8,821 nt of DNA, from the NCBI GenBank assembly GCA_030150315.1, contig JASLGB010000375.1:1-8821 (forward strand). The letters run 5' to 3'. Origin of the DNA: Dokdonella sp. (GTDB lineage Bacteria > Pseudomonadota > Gammaproteobacteria > Xanthomonadales > Rhodanobacteraceae). A program made the translations under genes and the position numbers. Shown here piece by piece: positions 8,610 through 8,821 of the stretch. The number at the start of each line of letters is the position of its first letter. Position 1 is the stretch's first letter. The notes beneath the pieces were generated by a model. The model saw only the letters and a program-made list of their open reading frames with translations, searched no databases and was not told the DNA's origin.

Positions 8610-8821
8610 ATGGAGCTTGGTTGGCAGCGAAAATCCAGATACATCTGGATCTTGGGTGCGGCGATCGCGGCGGGAACGGGAGCGGCGATGGCGCTGGATC
8701 CAGATTCCTTCTGGAGAGGATGGCTACGAGACACGTCCTTTGCGACGGAGGGCACGAAATTCCGGCTCGAAGAAAGCCATGTTGATTCGCCGTGTAATGA
8801 CCCAGTGAAAACCTGCTCAGG
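8610..8821 (+). CDS. Exported or membrane-anchored hypothetical protein, 3' truncated
   Basis: An open frame of 70 codons runs from the ATG at 8610 off the right edge without a stop. The N-terminus is a classic Sec signal: a basic start with Arg7, Lys8 and Arg10, a hydrophobic core YIWILGAAIAAGTGAAMA (11-28), and a plausible signal peptidase site after Ala-Met-Ala (residue 28), followed by LDPDS. It could instead be an uncleaved anchor. The visible mature part has WRGWLRDTSFATEGTKFRLEE and two cysteines (62 and 69). I recognise no domain. Composition is about 55% GC, and its five arginine codons are CGA, AGA, AGA, CGA and CGG, never the CGC that dominates the other genes, suggesting recent acquisition. 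The strong Shine-Dalgarno supports translation. Two other open frames overlap this stretch but lack such signals. Confidence 0.72.
   Translation, partial: MELGWQRKSRYIWILGAAIAAGTGAAMALDPDSFWRGWLRDTSFATEGTKFRLEESHVDSPCNDPVKTCS

Noticed and set aside
8480..8785. Open frame of 101 codons overlapping the right-edge gene
   Set aside because: No Shine-Dalgarno, and it starts in the A8/G5 tract. The overlapping frame from 8610 has a strong ribosome binding site and a signal peptide.

Overview
The window is about 65-70% GC over most of its length. Its genes are tightly packed and strongly prefer GC-ending codons. The proteins look gammaproteobacterial, most like Xanthomonadales/Lysobacterales (Lysobacteraceae or Rhodanobacteraceae type). 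That placement is an inference from protein character and composition; no marker gene is present. Both ends cut through genes, so the window may be a whole short contig, possibly metagenomic.

Positions 1-239: an inverted repeat. The first 116 bases are an antisense copy, about 90% identical, of the sufB segment at 124-239, with a 7-base hinge. The 5' end of sufB is therefore missing, and the apparent N-terminus read across the hinge is not real SufB. This is most likely a chimeric or assembly fold-back at the contig end.

Positions 121-6076 (+ strand): a SUF iron-sulfur cluster assembly operon in the order sufB (5' truncated), a spermidine/spermine-acetyltransferase-like GNAT, sufC, sufD, sufS, a second GNAT, and a Rieske [2Fe-2S] ferredoxin. 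Gaps are short (2 to 60 bases) and three junctions are coupled or overlapping (sufB/GNAT, sufC/sufD, GNAT/Rieske). SufS takes sulfur from cysteine. The SufBCD ATPase-scaffold complex assembles the cluster. The Rieske protein is a plausible client or electron carrier. No sufE, sufU, sufA or iscR/sufR-type regulator is visible; the operon promoter would lie left of the window.

Positions 6107-8189 (- strand): a two-component system transcribed towards the SUF operon. An OmpR/PhoB-type response regulator comes first, followed by a TctE/QseC-like histidine kinase overlapping it by 8 bases. The 3' ends of the kinase and Rieske genes face each other across only 30 bases, with no recognisable terminator.

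Positions 8190-8821: a 420-base intergenic region whose GC falls to roughly 43-53%, then the start of a gene on the + strand (8610 onward, running off the window). That gene has a strong Shine-Dalgarno and a clear signal peptide, and its arginine codons are unlike those of the neighbouring genes. It is the least explained part of the window.

I do not see a convincing new biological system. The points most worth checking are the fold-back at the left end, the accessory GNAT and Rieske genes in the SUF operon, and the compositionally odd secreted-protein gene at the right end.
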